From JAPLGD01 sp041302745 (GTDB taxonomy: Bacteria > Bipolaricaulota > Bipolaricaulia > UBA7950 > UBA9294): a DNA stretch of 12,628 nt. Shown here one piece after another: positions 11,326 through 12,628 of the stretch. The notes beneath the pieces are model-generated. The model was not told the origin of the DNA. It worked only from the letters and a program-made list of their open reading frames with translations, and searched no databases. Both the position numbers and the translations under genes were made by a program. The DNA is taken from positions 1 through 12,628 of the forward strand of contig JBFYQP010000143.1 in NCBI GenBank assembly GCA_041302745.1, in the 5' to 3' direction. Position 1 is the first letter of the stretch. The number at the start of each line of letters is the position of its first letter.

Positions 11326-12628
11326 ATGGCCGTCGTCAACAAGATCGGCAAGATCCGCAAGCGGAACCACGCGTTGGTCGCGTTCGATCAAGATCGCATC
11401 GTCCGTGTGATTCTCCGCGCCTCGACGTCGGTCGGAGGATTCGAGCAGGACTACCTGCCGGGGATCAACGACCGCATCTTCGCGGCCGGCGAGACGGACG
11501 AGGGGATCGCTCAGTTTCTGTCAGACCTCGTTGTGGTCTGCCTCAACGCCGACGAGCGGCACCACGTGTCGAACTTCCCGCCGACGGTCGAAGAGATCCA
11601 GAATGTGGTTCTCCACGTGCTCAGCAGCAACGGCTTCACGAAGGTCGCCGACACGTACACGTGCTTCCGTTGGGGGCACCACTGGGTGCGTGAGGGAGCG
11701 ATTCCCGAGGCGCAGTTCGTCCGCAACGGCTACCCGCCCGAGCAGATGGAGCCGTGGGTTGCCTGGAATCGAGAGCACGACTGCGACACCGTCGAGGGGT
11801 TGAACGACATCGTCCGAGGCGGACGGCTCGCGCGGCTCGTCTCGGATTCGCTCGAACGGTACGAAGCATCGCTCGACGAGGCCGCGAGGAAGGTGGTTGC
11901 CCGCATCGAGAAGGGCGACCAGCTCAAGATGATCTGGGTCAGCGGGCCGTCGTCGTCGGGGAAGACGACGACCACGGTGAAGCTCACCCAGCGGCTCGAG
12001 AAGGCCGGACTGCGGTTCCTCATGCTGAACCTCGACGACTACTTCTGGTCCTTGATCGAGCACCCGACGGACTGGATCGACGACCGGAACTTCGAGACCC
12101 CCGAGGCGCTGGACATTCAACTGATGAACGAGCACTTGCGCGCGCTGCTCGAAGGGAAGGCCATCGAGAAGCCGGTGTACAGCTTCAAGGAGGGGCGCCG
12201 TTCGGCGCTCAAGCCGGTTTGCCGGGAGAAGGACCAGATCCTGCTCCTCGACTGCCTGCACGGGTTCTACCCGCCGATCACCGCGGGGATCGATCCGAAG
12301 GTCATCTTCCGGGTCTACATCGAGGCGATGAACCCCCTCTACGAACCGAACCCGATGATGCCCCTCTACCACGGCGATCGCAGCGACCGACGGCTCACGC
12401 GGTTCGAGGACGTGCGGCTGCTTCGCCGAATGTTGCGCGACGTCAATCACCGCAACCACCCGCCGCTCGCGACGCTCCTTCACTGGCACTACGTCCGGGC
12501 GGGCGAACTCTTCTCGATCATCCCGCTCAAAGGGATGGCGGACTGCGTGCTGAACGGCGGGATGCCGTTCGACCTGCCGGCGCTGAAGCCGTTCTTCATC
12601 GGTGACGACGGGATCTGGCCGACGGTCG
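11326..12628 (+). CDS. ATP-cone plus uridine-kinase-like P-loop kinase (3' end outside window)
   Basis: 434 codons are open to the window edge with no stop, so the gene is partial. Residues about 5-130 form an ATP-cone, the nucleotide-sensing domain of NrdR and ribonucleotide reductases (KIGKIRKRNHALVAFD...RIVRVILRAS, then PTVEEIQNVVLHVL and the Y-T-C-F-R end). A linker of about 70 residues follows. A uridine kinase/phosphoribulokinase-like P-loop domain starts near 200: Walker A is G207-P-S-S-S-G-K213-T, then L-N-L-D237-D-Y-F (the L-D-D-Y/F-Y segment of uridine kinases) and LLLDCLHGF (306-314). Likely role is a nucleoside or related kinase whose activity is set by ATP/dATP binding to the cone. 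The substrate is not certain. It is probably translated from a leaderless mRNA. Confidence 0.85.
   Translation, partial: MAVVNKIGKIRKRNHALVAFDQDRIVRVILRASTSVGGFEQDYLPGINDRIFAAGETDEGIAQFLSDLVVVCLNADERHHVSNFPPTVEEIQNVVLHVLSSNGFTKVADTYTCFRWGHHWVREGAIPEAQFVRNGYPPEQMEPWVAWNREHDCDTVEGLNDIVRGGRLARLVSDSLERYEASLDEAARKVVARIEKGDQLKMIWVSGPSSSGKTTTTVKLTQRLEKAGLRFLMLNLDDYFWSLIEHPTDWIDDRNFETPEALDIQLMNEHLRALLEGKAIEKPVYSFKEGRRSALKPVCREKDQILLLDCLHGFYPPITAGIDPKVIFRVYIEAMNPLYEPNPMMPLYHGDRSDRRLTRFEDVRLLRRMLRDVNHRNHPPLATLLHWHYVRAGELFSIIPLKGMADCVLNGGMPFDLPALKPFFIGDDGIWPTV

Noticed and set aside
11521..12489. 322-codon open frame antisense to the ATP-cone kinase
   Set aside because: Glu/Val/Arg-rich shadow; the plus strand has Walker A and ATP-cone signatures and a -10 box.

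Overview
The window is 12.6 kb of GC-rich, densely coded bacterial chromosome. It carries housekeeping and accessory genes and shows no transposase, integrase, phage gene or CRISPR array. The signals that are readable (TTGACA/TATAAT-like promoters, Shine-Dalgarno sites, a CCA-encoding tRNA-Ser and a large SRP RNA with an Alu domain) are bacterial. The large SRP RNA argues against gamma-proteobacterial-type genomes, which have the short 4.5S form. The phylum cannot be fixed from this stretch; an uncultivated GC-rich lineage is a reasonable guess and nothing more.

Layout. (1) 55-1952: a GNAT acetyltransferase converges on an exported amidohydrolase, and their stop codons overlap in a shared CTAG. 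(2) 2084-4465, plus strand: a compact four-gene run of a beta-rich conserved hypothetical, a DUF1801 protein, an 18-cysteine ferredoxin-like protein and a SAM methyltransferase; the last two are 2 nt apart. (3) 7960-4458, minus strand: a Cas4-like PD-(D/E)XK nuclease with four cysteines, an Rrf2-type Fe-S regulator with its own consensus promoter, a start-less open reading frame, a divergent alpha-oxoamine synthase (BioF/Kbl fold), a 55-residue membrane protein and a uracil-DNA-glycosylase-like protein. (4) 8059-8462, plus strand: one promoter drives tRNA-Ser(GGA), whose CCA end touches the 5' end of a large SRP RNA. (5) 9722-8640, minus strand: a radical SAM protein. (6) 10091 to the end, plus strand: a deoxynucleoside kinase with a strong terminator, a four-helix membrane protein, and an ATP-cone plus uridine-kinase-like fusion that runs off the window and appears to be read from a leaderless mRNA.

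How they may work together. Two nucleoside-salvage-type kinases lie within about 1.3 kb. Several proteins probably bind Fe-S clusters (dicluster protein, Rrf2 regulator, nuclease, radical SAM enzyme), but no isc/suf genes are visible. The Rrf2 regulator sits just upstream of the oxoamine synthase and may control it. The observations most worth a second look are the tRNA-Ser/SRP RNA junction, the 76 open codons directly after the amber stop of the Rrf2 gene, the cysteine-rich Fe-S protein coupled to a methyltransferase, and the leaderless ATP-cone kinase. I found no convincing undescribed multi-gene system.
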